DNA of 64,000 nucleotides from Achromobacter xylosoxidans (GTDB taxonomy: Bacteria > Pseudomonadota > Gammaproteobacteria > Burkholderiales > Burkholderiaceae_B). The notes below the pieces were generated by a model, which did not search any database, had not been told where the DNA came from, and saw nothing but the letters and a program-made list of their open reading frames with translations. This document shows positions 17,664 through 27,017 of the stretch, piece after piece. A program made the position numbers and the translations under genes. Each line of letters begins with the position of its first letter. The stretch's first letter is position 1. The stretch lies in NCBI RefSeq assembly GCF_001457475.1, contig NZ_LN831029.1, positions 5,642,001 through 5,706,000 of the forward strand, given 5' to 3'.

Positions 17664-18680
17664 ATGCCGATATTCCGAACCGCGGCCGGCGCCCTGGCGC
17701 TGGCCACCGTCACCGGCCTGGCCCACGCCGGCCCCACCCTCGATACCGTGAAGAAGCGCGGCTACGTGCAGTGCGGCGTGTCCACCGGCATCCAGGGCTT
17801 TTCCTCGCCGGACAGCAAGGGCAACTGGCAGGGACTGGACGTGGACATGTGCCGCGCCATCGCCGCCACCATCTTCAACGACGCCAGCAAGTTCCGCCTG
17901 ACGCCATTGACGACGCAAGCGCGCTTCACCGCGCTGCAATCGGGCGAGGTCGACGTGCTGACGCGCAACGTCACGCCGACGATGGCGCGCGACACCACGC
18001 TGGGGCTGATCAGCACCGGCGTGAACTACTACGACAGCCAGGGCGTGATGGTGTCCGCCAGGCTCGGCGTCAGGAAACTCAAGGAACTGGACGGCGCCAC
18101 CATCTGCGTGCAGCCCGGCACCGTGACCGAGCTCGACCTGGCCGACTGGTTCCGCGCCAACGGCCTGAAATTCAAGCCGGTGGTGATCGACAAGTACGAC
18201 GAGATCGTGCGCGCCTTCTCGGCCGGCCGCTGCGACGCCTTCACCTCCGACAAATCGCAGCTGGCCGCCTCGCGCACCACGCTGGAGCACCCTGACAACT
18301 ACGTGATCCTGGACGAGAACATCGCCAAGAGTCCGCTCGGGCCGATGGTGCGCCAGGGCGACGACAACTGGTTCAACGTGGTGCGCTGGACGCTCAACGC
18401 CATGCTGGAAGCGGAGGAATTCGGCGTGACCTCGGCCAACGTCGACAGCCAGCTCAAGAGCACCAATCCCAACGTGCAGCGCATCCTGGGCGTGACGCCG
18501 GGCATGGGCAAGAACCTGGGGGTGGATGACAAGTGGGCCTATAACATCGTCAAGCAGGTCGGCAATTATGGCGAGAGCTATGAACGCAACCTGGGCATGG
18601 CCAGCGCCATGAAGCTGCCGCGCGGCCTGAACGCGCAATGGCGCGACGGCGGCCAGATGTATGGTTGGCCGGTGCGCTGA
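17664..18680 (+). CDS. Polar amino-acid ABC transporter binding protein (AapJ/BztA type)
   Basis: A 338-residue periplasmic solute-binding protein. A signal peptide (cleavage at AHA near residue 22) precedes TLDTVKKRGYVQCGVSTGIQGF and SGEVDVLTRNVTPTMARDT, the hallmarks of the AapJ/BztA general L-amino-acid binding proteins. Other marks are GATICVQPGTVTELDLADWF and the C-terminal NYGESYERNLG. No cognate permease or ATPase gene lies in the window, so it is an orphan. It probably forms an operon with the DgdA-like gene. Confidence 0.9.
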   Translation: MPIFRTAAGALALATVTGLAHAGPTLDTVKKRGYVQCGVSTGIQGFSSPDSKGNWQGLDVDMCRAIAATIFNDASKFRLTPLTTQARFTALQSGEVDVLTRNVTPTMARDTTLGLISTGVNYYDSQGVMVSARLGVRKLKELDGATICVQPGTVTELDLADWFRANGLKFKPVVIDKYDEIVRAFSAGRCDAFTSDKSQLAASRTTLEHPDNYVILDENIAKSPLGPMVRQGDDNWFNVVRWTLNAMLEAEEFGVTSANVDSQLKSTNPNVQRILGVTPGMGKNLGVDDKWAYNIVKQVGNYGESYERNLGMASAMKLPRGLNAQWRDGGQMYGWPVR

Positions 18681-18693
18681 CGCGCGCATGCCG

Positions 18694-18736
18694 CGCCGCG
18701 GGCCGGGGTCCGAACCCCGACCCGCGGCGTTTTTTT
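18694..18736 (+). terminator. Rho-independent terminator after the binding-protein gene
   Basis: CGCCGCGGG (18694-18702) pairs with CCCGCGGCG (18721-18729), continued by GGGGT/ACCCC inside after one mismatch, and followed by seven T residues. It ends the rightward dgdA-binding-protein unit; its T tract touches the stop codon of the convergent MFS gene. Confidence 0.92.
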
Positions 18737-20070
18737 CAGTCGCGCGTTTCCAGCGCCTTGTTGATCCGCAACGCCAGCAGCGTGCAGGCCGTGCCGGACA
18801 GCAGATAGATACTGACCGCCACCAGCCCGAAGCGCGCCGACAGCCCCAGCGCCACCAGCGGCGCGAAGGCCGCGCCCACCAGCCAGGCCATGTCGGTGGT
18901 GAGCGCCGCCCCGGTGTAGCGGAAACGCTTGCTGAAGTTGGCCGTCACCGTGCCGGACGCCTGGCCGTACGACAATCCCAGCAGCGCGAAGCCGATCAGG
19001 ATGAAGGCGTCCTGCGCCTTGGGGCTGCCGCCCAGCAGCCACGGCGTGAACAACGCGAACACGCCGATCAGCGCGGCCAGCAGGCCGAGCGTGGTGCGCC
19101 GGCCGATGCGATCGGCGATCCAGCCCGAGGCGATGGTGCCCAGGATGCCCAGCCCCGCGCCGATGATCTGCACGATCAGCACGTCGGGAATCTGCTGCGT
19201 CGCGCTGACCGCGATCCACGATAGCGGAAACACCGTCACCAGATGGAACAGCGCATAGCTGGCCAGCGCCGCGAACGCGCCCAGGAACAGGTTGTAGCCC
19301 TGCTCGCGCACCATCTGCCCGGTGCTGATGGGCTCCAGCTCGCCTTCTTCCATCAGCTGGGTGTATTCCTCCGTCACCACCAGCCGCAGCCGCGCGAACA
19401 GGGCCACCACGTTGATGGCGAAGGCCACGAAGAACGGATAGCGCCACCCCCACTCGATGAAGTCGGCCTCGGTCAGCGTCACGTGCAGGAACAGGAACAA
19501 GGCGCTGGCGATCATGAAGCCGATGGGCGCGCCCAGCTGTCCCAGCATCGCGTACCAGCCGCGCCGCTTGGGCGGGGCATTCAGCGCCAGCAGCGACGGC
19601 AGGCCGTCCCAGGAGCCGCCAAACGCCAGCCCCTGCAGGCAGCGGAACACCGCCAGCAGCACGATGGCGTGCGCGCCGATGACGTCATAGCCCGGCAGGA
19701 ACGCCATCCCCACCGTGGCGGTGCCAAGCAGGAACAGCGCAATGGTGAGCTTGGTGCCCCGCCCCCAGCGCCGCTGGATCGCCATCGACACCGCGGTACC
19801 GATGGGACGCGCGATGAACGCGAACGAGAAAATCACGAAGGCCCACAGCGTGCCTTCCAGTTGCGGCTCGAAGGGAAAGAACACGCGCGGAAACACCAGC
19901 ACGCAGGCAATGCCGAAGACGAAGAAGTCGAAGTACTCGGAAGCGCGGCCGATCACGACGCCCACCGCGATCTCGCCGGGCGCCACCTTGGCGTGACTGC
20001 CCGTTGCGCCTGCCGCGCCCGGGCTCGGCAAAGGAGACGCGTGGCCAGGGTACTGCGTGGTGGTCGCCAT
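18736..20070 (-). CDS. MFS metabolite:H+ symporter
   Basis: A 444-residue transporter of the metabolite:H+ symporter branch. Markers are GRASEYFDFFVFGIACVLVFP at the first helix and loop, FIARPIGTAVSMAIQRRWGRG, LQGLAFGGSWDG in the fourth segment, and a second Arg-rich loop WIADRIGRRTT. Relatives carry citrate, ketoglutarate, shikimate or proline. It is convergent with the binding-protein gene. Its upstream region runs into the cyoA promoter area, so the two may share control, but no element was identified. Confidence 0.88.
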   Translation of the reverse strand: MATTTQYPGHASPLPSPGAAGATGSHAKVAPGEIAVGVVIGRASEYFDFFVFGIACVLVFPRVFFPFEPQLEGTLWAFVIFSFAFIARPIGTAVSMAIQRRWGRGTKLTIALFLLGTATVGMAFLPGYDVIGAHAIVLLAVFRCLQGLAFGGSWDGLPSLLALNAPPKRRGWYAMLGQLGAPIGFMIASALFLFLHVTLTEADFIEWGWRYPFFVAFAINVVALFARLRLVVTEEYTQLMEEGELEPISTGQMVREQGYNLFLGAFAALASYALFHLVTVFPLSWIAVSATQQIPDVLIVQIIGAGLGILGTIASGWIADRIGRRTTLGLLAALIGVFALFTPWLLGGSPKAQDAFILIGFALLGLSYGQASGTVTANFSKRFRYTGAALTTDMAWLVGAAFAPLVALGLSARFGLVAVSIYLLSGTACTLLALRINKALETRD

Positions 20071-20288
20071 GTGAGTGCTCGCTGAAAGGAGGTTTGAAAA
20101 ACGCCTTGTCTACGCTTTTTTGCAACACACTCGTACGCACATGCATCCGGGACCCGCGGGCCGCGGCGCCATGGCGGCAGGCCCTGCCCCGCACACCTTC
20201 GCGTGCGTACTTTTGCTCTTTTTACCCTAGATTTTTCGCGGCTTCCAGCGTAGTGTTGCGTTTAACTCCCACGGTTACGTTTCGGGGT

Positions 20289-21338
20289 ATGGCCATGCCG
20301 TCTTTCCCAAGGCTCCGCGGATTGTTGCTGTTCGCCGCCCTGCCGTTGCTCTCCGGATGCAATGCGGTATTGCTCTCGCCATCCGGTGACATCGCGCTGC
20401 AGCAGCGCAACCTGATCATCATCTCCACCGGCCTGATGCTGCTGATCATCGTGCCGGTGATCTTCCTGACTTTCCTGTTCGCGTGGCGCTATCGCGCCAG
20501 CAACCGCGACGCGCACTACGACCCCGACTGGAACCACTCCACCATGCTGGAGCTGCTGATCTGGGCGGCGCCGCTGCTGATCATCATCGCGCTGGGCGCG
20601 CTCACCTGGGTCAGCACCCACCAGCTCGATCCCTACCGGCCGCTGGCGCGCCTGTCCGAAGGCCGCGAGGTTCCTCCCGGCACCAAGCCGCTGGTGGTCG
20701 AAGTGGTGGCGCTGGACTGGAAGTGGCTGTTCCTCTATCCCGAACAAGGCGTGGCGGCGGTCAATGAAATGGCCGCGCCGGTCGACCGCCCGATCCAGTT
20801 CAAGATCACCTCGTCCACGGTGATGAACTCGTTCTTCATCCCGGCGCTGGCCGGCCAGATCTATGCCATGCCGGGCATGCAGACCACGCTGCACGCGGTC
20901 ATCAACCACCCAGGCGAATACGAGGGCCTGTCGGCCAACTACAGCGGCGCGGGCTTTTCCGGCATGCGCTTTCGCTTCCACGGCCTGGACCAGCAGGGCT
21001 TTGACAAGTGGATCGCCGATGCCCGCGCCTCCGGCGCCACGCTCGGCCGCGACACCTACCTGAAACTGGAACAACCCAGCGAACGCAACCCGGTGCAGCG
21101 CTACGCCAGCGTCTCGCCCGGCCTGTTCGACGCCATCGTCAACCGCTGCGTCGAGCCGAACCGCATGTGCATGAAGGACGCCATGGCGATCGACGCCGGC
21201 GGCGGCATGGGCATTCCCGGCGCGCGCAACATCGCCAGCCTGGACGAGGCCACGCGCGAACGCCTGGGCCTGGCCGATGCGCCCGTGCGCAAGTATGTCG
21301 GCGCCATGTGCACGTCAGCGGCGGAACTGGCGCTGTAG
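20289..21338 (+). CDS. cyoA: Cytochrome bo3 ubiquinol oxidase subunit II
   Basis: A 349-residue lipoprotein subunit of the quinol oxidase. It has a lipobox (LPLLSGC near residue 22), two membrane spans, then a periplasmic cupredoxin domain (VVEVVALDWKWLFLYPEQG, MNSFFIPALAGQIYAMPGM) that lacks the CuA ligands, as expected for a quinol oxidase. The C-terminus holds a CyoA-type extension with paired cysteines (NRCVEPNRMCM). It heads cyoABCD. The ATG at 20289 or 20295 could be used; only a GGGG stretch is available as ribosome site. Confidence 0.92.
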   Translation: MAMPSFPRLRGLLLFAALPLLSGCNAVLLSPSGDIALQQRNLIIISTGLMLLIIVPVIFLTFLFAWRYRASNRDAHYDPDWNHSTMLELLIWAAPLLIIIALGALTWVSTHQLDPYRPLARLSEGREVPPGTKPLVVEVVALDWKWLFLYPEQGVAAVNEMAAPVDRPIQFKITSSTVMNSFFIPALAGQIYAMPGMQTTLHAVINHPGEYEGLSANYSGAGFSGMRFRFHGLDQQGFDKWIADARASGATLGRDTYLKLEQPSERNPVQRYASVSPGLFDAIVNRCVEPNRMCMKDAMAIDAGGGMGIPGARNIASLDEATRERLGLADAPVRKYVGAMCTSAAELAL

Positions 21339-21409
21339 CGGCCGCGCCGCCATGGCGCATCGCGTGAAATCAAGGTATTCCCCCTGGAAACCGAGCCCTG
21401 GAAACCGAG

Positions 21410-23413
21410 ATGACTGATCAACCAGACCTCACCAAGCTGATCTTCGGTCGCCTGACCTGGGACGCCATTCCCTTGCACGAGCCCATCCTGCTGGCCACCT
21501 TCGCCATGGTGGCGATCGGCGGCATCGCGCTGCTGGGCGCCATCACCTATTACCGCAAGTGGGGCTACCTGTGGCACGAGTGGTTCACCAGCATCGACCA
21601 CAAGAAGATCGGCATCATGTACATGATCCTGGGGCTGGTGATGCTGCTGCGCGGCTTCGCCGACGCCATCATGATGCGCCTGCAGCAGGCCGTGGCCTTC
21701 GGTGATTCCACGGGCTACCTGCCGCCGCACCACTACGACCAGATCTTCACCGCGCACGGCGTCATCATGATCTTCTTCGTGGCCATGCCGCTGGTCACGG
21801 GGCTGATGAACTACGTGGTGCCGCTGCAGATCGGCGCGCGCGACGTGGCCTTTCCGTTCCTGAACAACTTCAGCTTCTGGATGACCACCGGCGGCGTGGT
21901 GCTGGTGATGATGTCGCTGTTCGTGGGCGAATTCGCCCGCACGGGCTGGCTGGCGTATCCCCCGTTATCGGGCATCGCGCACAGTCCGGACGTGGGGGTC
22001 GACTACTACATATGGGCCTTGCAGATAGCGGGGGTCGGCACACTGCTGTCAGGCGTGAACCTGCTGGTCACCATCGTCAAGATGCGCGCGCCCGGCATGT
22101 CCCTGATGCGCATGCCGATCTTCACCTGGACCGCGCTGTGCACCAACGTGCTGATCGTGGCGGCGTTCCCGGTACTGACCGCGGTGCTGGCGCTGCTGTC
22201 GATGGACCGCTACGTCGGCACCAACTTCTTCACGGCCGACTTCGGCGGCAACGCCATGATGTACGTGAACCTGATCTGGATCTGGGGTCACCCCGAGGTC
22301 TACATCCTGATCCTGCCGGCCTTCGGCATCTTCTCGGAGGTGGTCGCCACCTTCTGCCGCAAGCGCCTGTTCGGCTACGCATCGATGGTGTACGCCACGG
22401 TGGTGATCACGGTGCTGTCGTACCTGGTATGGCTGCACCACTTCTTCACCATGGGGTCCGGGGCCAGCGTGAACTCGTTTTTCGGGATCACCACGATGAT
22501 CATCTCGATCCCCACCGGGGCCAAGATCTTCAACTGGCTGTTCACCATGTACCGCGGCCGCATCCGCTTCGAGGTGCCGATGCTGTGGACGCTGGGCTTC
22601 ATGGTCACCTTCGTGATCGGCGGCATGACGGGCGTGCTGCTGGCGGTGCCGCCCGCCGACTTCGCCCTGCACAACAGCCTGTTCCTGATCGCCCACTTCC
22701 ACAATGTCATCATCGGCGGCGTGCTGTTCGGCCTGATGGCCGGCATCACCTACTGGTTCCCCAAGGCCTTCGGCTACAAGCTCGATCCGTTCTGGGGCAA
22801 GTGTTCGTTCTGGTTCTGGCTGGTGGGCTTCTACTTCGCCTTCATGCCGCTGTACGTGCTGGGGCTGATGGGCGTGACGCGGCGCGTCAACCACTTCGAG
22901 GACATGTCGCTGCAGATCTGGTTCCAGGTGGCCGCGTTCGGCGCCTTCCTGATCGCCATCGGCATCGCCTGCTTCCTGATCCAGCTGGTGGTGAGCTACC
23001 GCCGCCGCGAATCGCTGCGCGACTTCAGCGGCGACCCATGGGACGGCCGCACGCTGGAATGGTCGACGTCGTCGCCGCCGCCCAACTACAACTTCGCCTT
23101 CACGCCGCGCATCCATGACCAGGATGCCTGGTGGCAGATGAAGCAGCACGGCTACCAACGCCCGCAGGCCGGCTTCATCCCCATCCACATGCCCAAGAAC
23201 ACCTGGGCCGGCATCGTGCTGGCGGCGATCAGCGTGGTGATGGGCTTCGCGCTGATCTGGCACATGTGGCCGCTGGCGGTGCTGTCGTTCGCCGCGCTGA
23301 TCATCGTGTCCATCGTCCACACCTTCAACTACAAGCGCGAGTACTACGTGCCGGCCGACGAGGTCGTGCGCACGGAGGACGCCCGCACCCACCTGTTGGC
23401 GAAACATGTCTGA
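21410..23413 (+). CDS. cyoB: Cytochrome bo3 ubiquinol oxidase subunit I
   Basis: A 667-residue heme-copper oxidase subunit I with about 15 membrane spans. It contains the CuB/heme o3 ligand motifs [20 protein letters not shown] and [14 protein letters not shown], and the low-spin heme His in [13 protein letters not shown]. The N-terminal IPLHEPI and long C-terminus are typical of CyoB. It reduces oxygen to water and pumps protons with electrons from ubiquinol. Its 3' end overlaps cyoC by 8 bp. Confidence 0.96.
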   Translation: MTDQPDLTKLIFGRLTWDAIPLHEPILLATFAMVAIGGIALLGAITYYRKWGYLWHEWFTSIDHKKIGIMYMILGLVMLLRGFADAIMMRLQQAVAFGDSTGYLPPHHYDQIFTAHGVIMIFFVAMPLVTGLMNYVVPLQIGARDVAFPFLNNFSFWMTTGGVVLVMMSLFVGEFARTGWLAYPPLSGIAHSPDVGVDYYIWALQIAGVGTLLSGVNLLVTIVKMRAPGMSLMRMPIFTWTALCTNVLIVAAFPVLTAVLALLSMDRYVGTNFFTADFGGNAMMYVNLIWIWGHPEVYILILPAFGIFSEVVATFCRKRLFGYASMVYATVVITVLSYLVWLHHFFTMGSGASVNSFFGITTMIISIPTGAKIFNWLFTMYRGRIRFEVPMLWTLGFMVTFVIGGMTGVLLAVPPADFALHNSLFLIAHFHNVIIGGVLFGLMAGITYWFPKAFGYKLDPFWGKCSFWFWLVGFYFAFMPLYVLGLMGVTRRVNHFEDMSLQIWFQVAAFGAFLIAIGIACFLIQLVVSYRRRESLRDFSGDPWDGRTLEWSTSSPPPNYNFAFTPRIHDQDAWWQMKQHGYQRPQAGFIPIHMPKNTWAGIVLAAISVVMGFALIWHMWPLAVLSFAALIIVSIVHTFNYKREYYVPADEVVRTEDARTHLLAKHV

Positions 23414-24047
23414 TACCCTGGCCCCCACCCTGCCCGGCGGCAGCGCGCCGCCCGCCGAGCCCGTGTTCCACGTGGCCGGCGAACACCACCCGAAGAACGG
23501 CACGCTGCTGGGCTTCTGGGTGTACCTGATGAGCGACTGCCTCATCTTCGCCTGCCTGTTCGCCACCTACGGCGTGCTGGGGCGCAACTACGCCGCCGGC
23601 CCGTCGGGCGCCGACCTGTTCGACCTGCCGCTGGTGGCGGTCAACACCTCGCTGCTGCTGCTGTCGTCCATCACCTATGGCTTCGCCATGCTGGAGATGC
23701 GGCGCAACCGGGTCGGCGCCACGCAGGGCTGGCTGGCGGTCACCGGCCTGCTGGGGCTGGGCTTCCTGTCGCTGGAACTGTATGAGTTCGCGCACCTGAT
23801 CCACCAGGGCGCCGGGCCGCAGCGCAGCGCCTTCCTGTCGTCGTTCTTCACGCTGGTCGGCACGCACGGGCTGCACGTCACGTTCGGCATCGTCTGGCTG
23901 GTGACGATGATGGTGCAGGTGCGCATGCACGGCCTGATCCCCGAGAACCGCCGCCGGCTGATGTGCCTGTCGATGTTCTGGCACTTCCTGGACCTGATCT
24001 GGGTCGGCGTGTTCACCTTTGTCTACCTGATGGGAGTGCTGCCATGA
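23406..24047 (+). CDS. cyoC: Cytochrome bo3 ubiquinol oxidase subunit III
   Basis: A 213-residue subunit III with five membrane spans. Markers include [22 protein letters not shown], the conserved Glu in [15 protein letters not shown], and [12 protein letters not shown]. It stabilises subunit I and the proton pathway. It overlaps cyoB by 8 bp and cyoD by 4 bp (ATGA), so all are translated as one operon. Confidence 0.95.
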   Translation: MSDTLAPTLPGGSAPPAEPVFHVAGEHHPKNGTLLGFWVYLMSDCLIFACLFATYGVLGRNYAAGPSGADLFDLPLVAVNTSLLLLSSITYGFAMLEMRRNRVGATQGWLAVTGLLGLGFLSLELYEFAHLIHQGAGPQRSAFLSSFFTLVGTHGLHVTFGIVWLVTMMVQVRMHGLIPENRRRLMCLSMFWHFLDLIWVGVFTFVYLMGVLP

Positions 24048-24442
24048 ACGCGCATGCCGACCACGCCGGCCACGGCCACGATCACGGCCATCACGACGAT
24101 GACGACGGCGCCGCCCATGGCACCCTGAAAAGCTACGTCACCGGCTTCGTGCTGGCGGCCATCCTGACCGCGATCCCGTTCTGGCTGGTGATGGACCGGG
24201 TGTTCGCCAGTTCGCGCACCACGGCGCTGGTGATCCTGGCGTTCGCGGTGGTGCAGATCGTGGTGCACATCATCTATTTCCTGCACATGGATACCAAGTC
24301 CGAAAGCGGCTGGAACATGTTGGCGTTAATATTCACGCTGGTGCTGGTCGTGATCACGCTCAGCGGATCCATCTGGATCATGTACCACTTGAACTCCAAC
24401 ATGATGCCCATGTCGGTCCACGACATGCGGAATATGCCCTGA
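24044..24442 (+). CDS. cyoD: Cytochrome bo3 ubiquinol oxidase subunit IV
   Basis: A 132-residue subunit IV with three membrane spans. An N-terminal His/Asp-rich stretch (GHGHDHGHHDDDDG) precedes KSYVTGFVLAAILTAIPFW and VHIIYFLHMDTKSE, typical of CyoD. The start ATG overlaps the cyoC stop. CyoD assists CuB insertion into subunit I. The His-rich N-terminus is longer than usual and could bind metal. Confidence 0.93.
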   Translation: MNAHADHAGHGHDHGHHDDDDGAAHGTLKSYVTGFVLAAILTAIPFWLVMDRVFASSRTTALVILAFAVVQIVVHIIYFLHMDTKSESGWNMLALIFTLVLVVITLSGSIWIMYHLNSNMMPMSVHDMRNMP

Positions 24443-24446
24443 CGTG

Positions 24447-25238
24447 ATGGCGGCAACAAAAGACTCTACGCATTCCGGCGACACCCCCCGCAATCCCCGC
24501 AGCGCAACCACCCTGGCCGTCCTGGGCGTGGTTGCGGTCGCGCTGTTCGCGGGGCTGTGCGCCCTCGGTACCTGGCAGGTGCACCGCCTGGCCTGGAAGC
24601 AGAACCTGATCGCGCAGGTGGAACAGCGGGCCCATGCCCCCGCCACCCCCGCTCCCGCGCGCGCCGACTGGCCCGGGCTGACCGCGGACAATGCCGAATA
24701 CCGCCGCGTGTCCGCCAGCGGCGCCTACCAATATGACAAGCAGACGCTGGTCCAGGCCGCCACCGAGCTGGGCAGCGGCTACTGGGTCATGACGCCGCTG
24801 CAACTGGCGGACGGCGGCGGCACGGTGCTGGTCAACCGCGGCTTCGTGCTGCCCGAGTGGCGCAAGCGCCAGGCCGCCGGCCAGGCCGAGGCCGACGCCG
24901 GCCCGGTCAAGGTCGACGGCCTGCTGCGCATGGGCGAACCGGGCAACGGCTTCCTGCGCAACAACGATCCGGCCGCCAACCTCTGGTATTCGCGCGACCT
25001 GCCGGCCATCGCCAGCGCGCGCGGCCTGGGCGACGTGGCGCCCTACTTCATCGATGCCGACGCCGCGCCGGGCGCGGGCCGCGATCCAACCCAGGCGCCG
25101 GTGGGCGGCCTGACGACGCTGACCTTCCCCAACAACCACCTGGTCTACGCCATCACCTGGTACGCCCTGGCCGCCATGATCGTCCTCGGCGCCGGCATCG
25201 TGGCGCGCGAAGAACGGCGGCTGCGCGCGCGCCAGTGA
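24447..25238 (+). CDS. SURF1-family oxidase assembly protein
   Basis: A 263-residue protein with two membrane spans, one near the N-terminus (residues 24-44) and one near the C-terminus (about 235-255), flanking a periplasmic domain. SURF1 motifs are LGTWQVHRLAWKQNLI, VLVNRGFVLPEWR and NNHLVYAITWYALA. It helps insert heme into subunit I of heme-copper oxidases. It directly follows cyoD, where heme O synthase cyoE often lies; cyoE is not in this window. A GTG three bases upstream is an alternative start. Confidence 0.9.
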   Translation: MAATKDSTHSGDTPRNPRSATTLAVLGVVAVALFAGLCALGTWQVHRLAWKQNLIAQVEQRAHAPATPAPARADWPGLTADNAEYRRVSASGAYQYDKQTLVQAATELGSGYWVMTPLQLADGGGTVLVNRGFVLPEWRKRQAAGQAEADAGPVKVDGLLRMGEPGNGFLRNNDPAANLWYSRDLPAIASARGLGDVAPYFIDADAAPGAGRDPTQAPVGGLTTLTFPNNHLVYAITWYALAAMIVLGAGIVAREERRLRARQ

Positions 25239-25733
25239 TCCATGCCCGATCCGGCGCGCATGCCGGATCGGACCAGGGCCTGGCAGTGAATACCCGACCG
25301 CCGCCACCCGCCTGAGCGGGCGTATCCCGGCCGCGGTCTCGCGGCCGCCAGCCCGTCAACGGCGCGCCTCCCGCCACGTTTCTAAAGCGCAGCGCCGCCC
25401 GCCCCATTTCTCGAGCGCGGCGCCTCTCGCTTCGGCAGTCCGCTACTTACCTCTCACGTCCGCGCGTCGGCTGTCGGCCAGTCGCCGCGCCGATTGCCCA
25501 CGCATTGCCCCACGCTGGCCGCGCGCTTTCCCGGCCGGCAGGTCATCGCGCGTCCGGCACTAACCGTTGTGGCGAACTCGTCTCAGATCGGTCTTAGAAC
25601 ACCTCAGGATAGCCGGCACTTGGCCGAACTTACCCGAGAATGGGCCCATGCAATCAAGACAGGCATTCCCGGGGAGTTCGCTCCCCTGCCCGTCGATGGT
25701 TCTTCCCCATTGCCCACCCTAGGAACTCTCACA
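25239..25733. other. 495-bp intergenic region before the porin array
   Basis: No convincing gene was found. It contains a GGCCGCG/CGCGGCC hairpin at 25329-25346 without a T tract, which might end the cyo transcript but is not a clear terminator. It also holds the leader hairpin of the first porin at 25671-25686. An in-frame extension of the porin frame runs from 25494 but has no signal-peptide character. Confidence 0.5.
25662..25690 (+). promoter_or_regulatory. Leader hairpin of porin 1
   Basis: GGGGAG-TTCG-CTCCCC at 25671-25686 is a perfect 6-bp stem capped by a TTCG tetraloop. GGCA (25662-25665) and TGCC (25687-25690) can extend it after a 5-nt bulge. It ends 43 bp before the porin start codon. 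No T tract follows, so it is more likely an mRNA leader structure than a terminator. Confidence 0.55.
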
Positions 25734-26903
25734 ATGAAAAAAAAGCTGCTCGCGGCCGCGGTGTTGACGACCCTGGCCAGCGTCGCCCAGGCGGCGACGT
25801 CCGTAACGCTCTACGGCCTGATCGACACCGGCATTGGCTACAACAGGATCACGGGCGACGTAAACGGCGCTGACTACTCTGGCAGCCGCATCGGCATGAT
25901 CAATGGCGTGCAGGCGGGCTCGCGGTGGGGCCTGCGCGGCACCGAGGATCTGGGCGACGGCCTGCGCGCCGTGTTCCGCCTGGAAAATGGCTTCAACTCG
26001 GCCGACGGCAGCCGCCTGCAACAAGGCCGGATGTTCGGTCGCCAGGCCACCATCGGCCTCGCCGACGACGCCTGGGGTTCCGTGGATTTCGGCCGCCAGA
26101 CGTCCGTCGGCTCCCTCCTTCTCGCAGACATCAACCCGTTCCGCACCACTTTCACGCAGGCCAGCATCGGCACGACCTTCAGCGCCGCCAACACCATGCG
26201 CTGGGACAACATGGTCCTGTACCGCAGCCCCTGGACGGACGGCTTCCAGTTCGCCGTGGGCTACTCCTTCAATGTCGACGGCACCGACAAGGAGCAAAGC
26301 GGTTTCCGCACCGCCGACAATGCCCGCGGCATCACCGCCGGCCTGCGCTATGCGAATGGCCCGCTGAACATCGTGCTCACCTTCGACCAGCTCAATGGCT
26401 CCAATCTGGCCAGCGTAGACGCCTTTGGCGATCCGATCGATCACAACGCCACGCCGCGCCAGTACGCCGTGGGCATGTCCTACGACCTGGAAGTGGTCAA
26501 GCTGGCTGCGGCTTATGGGCGTACCACCGATGGCTGGTTCGTCGGCCAGGATCTGCCGGCGGGCGTGCGCGGCAAGCAGGCCGCCGGCGCCACGCGGCGC
26601 AGTGAAAAGCTGTTCGGCACCAATCGCTACGAGGAAGGCTTCAGGGCCAACTCCTACATGCTGGGCGCCACCGTCCCGCTTGTCGGCGGCGGCAGCGTGT
26701 TCGGCGCGTGGCAACACGCCTCGGCCTCCAGCGACGCCCTGACCGGCGATGACGCCAACATGGATATCTGGAGCCTGGGCTACACCTACGACCTGTCCAG
26801 CCGCACCAACCTGTATGTCTACGGCTCGTATGGCAAGAACTATGCGTTCATCGAAGGCCTCAAGAGCACGGCGGGCGGCGTCGGTATCCAACACCGGTTC
26901 TAG
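25734..26903 (+). CDS. Gram-negative porin, paralogue 1
   Basis: A 389-residue trimeric-porin family protein. The signal peptide MKKKLLAAAVLTTLASVAQA is followed by ATSVTLYGLIDTGIGYN, the first barrel strand of Bordetella/Burkholderia OmpC-like porins. It has the WGLRGTEDLGDGLRA loop and ends in Phe (HRF), needed for outer membrane assembly. It mediates passive diffusion of small solutes. It is the first of three tandem paralogues; this copy has an insertion with GKQAAGATRRSEK in one of the later loops. Confidence 0.93.
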   Translation: MKKKLLAAAVLTTLASVAQAATSVTLYGLIDTGIGYNRITGDVNGADYSGSRIGMINGVQAGSRWGLRGTEDLGDGLRAVFRLENGFNSADGSRLQQGRMFGRQATIGLADDAWGSVDFGRQTSVGSLLLADINPFRTTFTQASIGTTFSAANTMRWDNMVLYRSPWTDGFQFAVGYSFNVDGTDKEQSGFRTADNARGITAGLRYANGPLNIVLTFDQLNGSNLASVDAFGDPIDHNATPRQYAVGMSYDLEVVKLAAAYGRTTDGWFVGQDLPAGVRGKQAAGATRRSEKLFGTNRYEEGFRANSYMLGATVPLVGGGSVFGAWQHASASSDALTGDDANMDIWSLGYTYDLSSRTNLYVYGSYGKNYAFIEGLKSTAGGVGIQHRF

Positions 26904-26931
26904 CAGGCTCGCCCCAGGAAATAGAAGTCCC

Positions 26932-26991
26932 GACCCCTTTCGGAGTCGACGCATCGCGGGGTCCCGTGCCCACGGCGCGACTCCCTTTCTT
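26932..26991 (+). promoter_or_regulatory. Structured leader of porin 2 with interleaved arms
   Basis: Two inverted repeats interleave. GACCCC (26932-26937) pairs with GGGGTC (26958-26963), and GGAGTCG (26942-26948) pairs with CGACTCC (26978-26984). They give either alternative hairpins or a pseudoknot. The second arm runs into TCCCTTTCTT at 26982-26991 and a pyrimidine tract. It could be an attenuator between porin 1 and porin 2 or a regulated leader. Confidence 0.5.
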
Positions 26992-27017
26992 CCCTCTTCC
27001 CTTCAGGAATCTTCCAC

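Noticed and set aside
20086..20108. A strong AAAGGAGG followed by TTG, in frame with cyoA
   Set aside because: The extension it would create lacks a signal sequence and would bury the cyoA lipoprotein signal, so 20289 is kept.
25329..25346. GGCCGCG/CGCGGCC hairpin as terminator of the cyo operon
   Set aside because: The stem is good, but no T tract follows on either strand, so it is only mentioned under the intergenic region.
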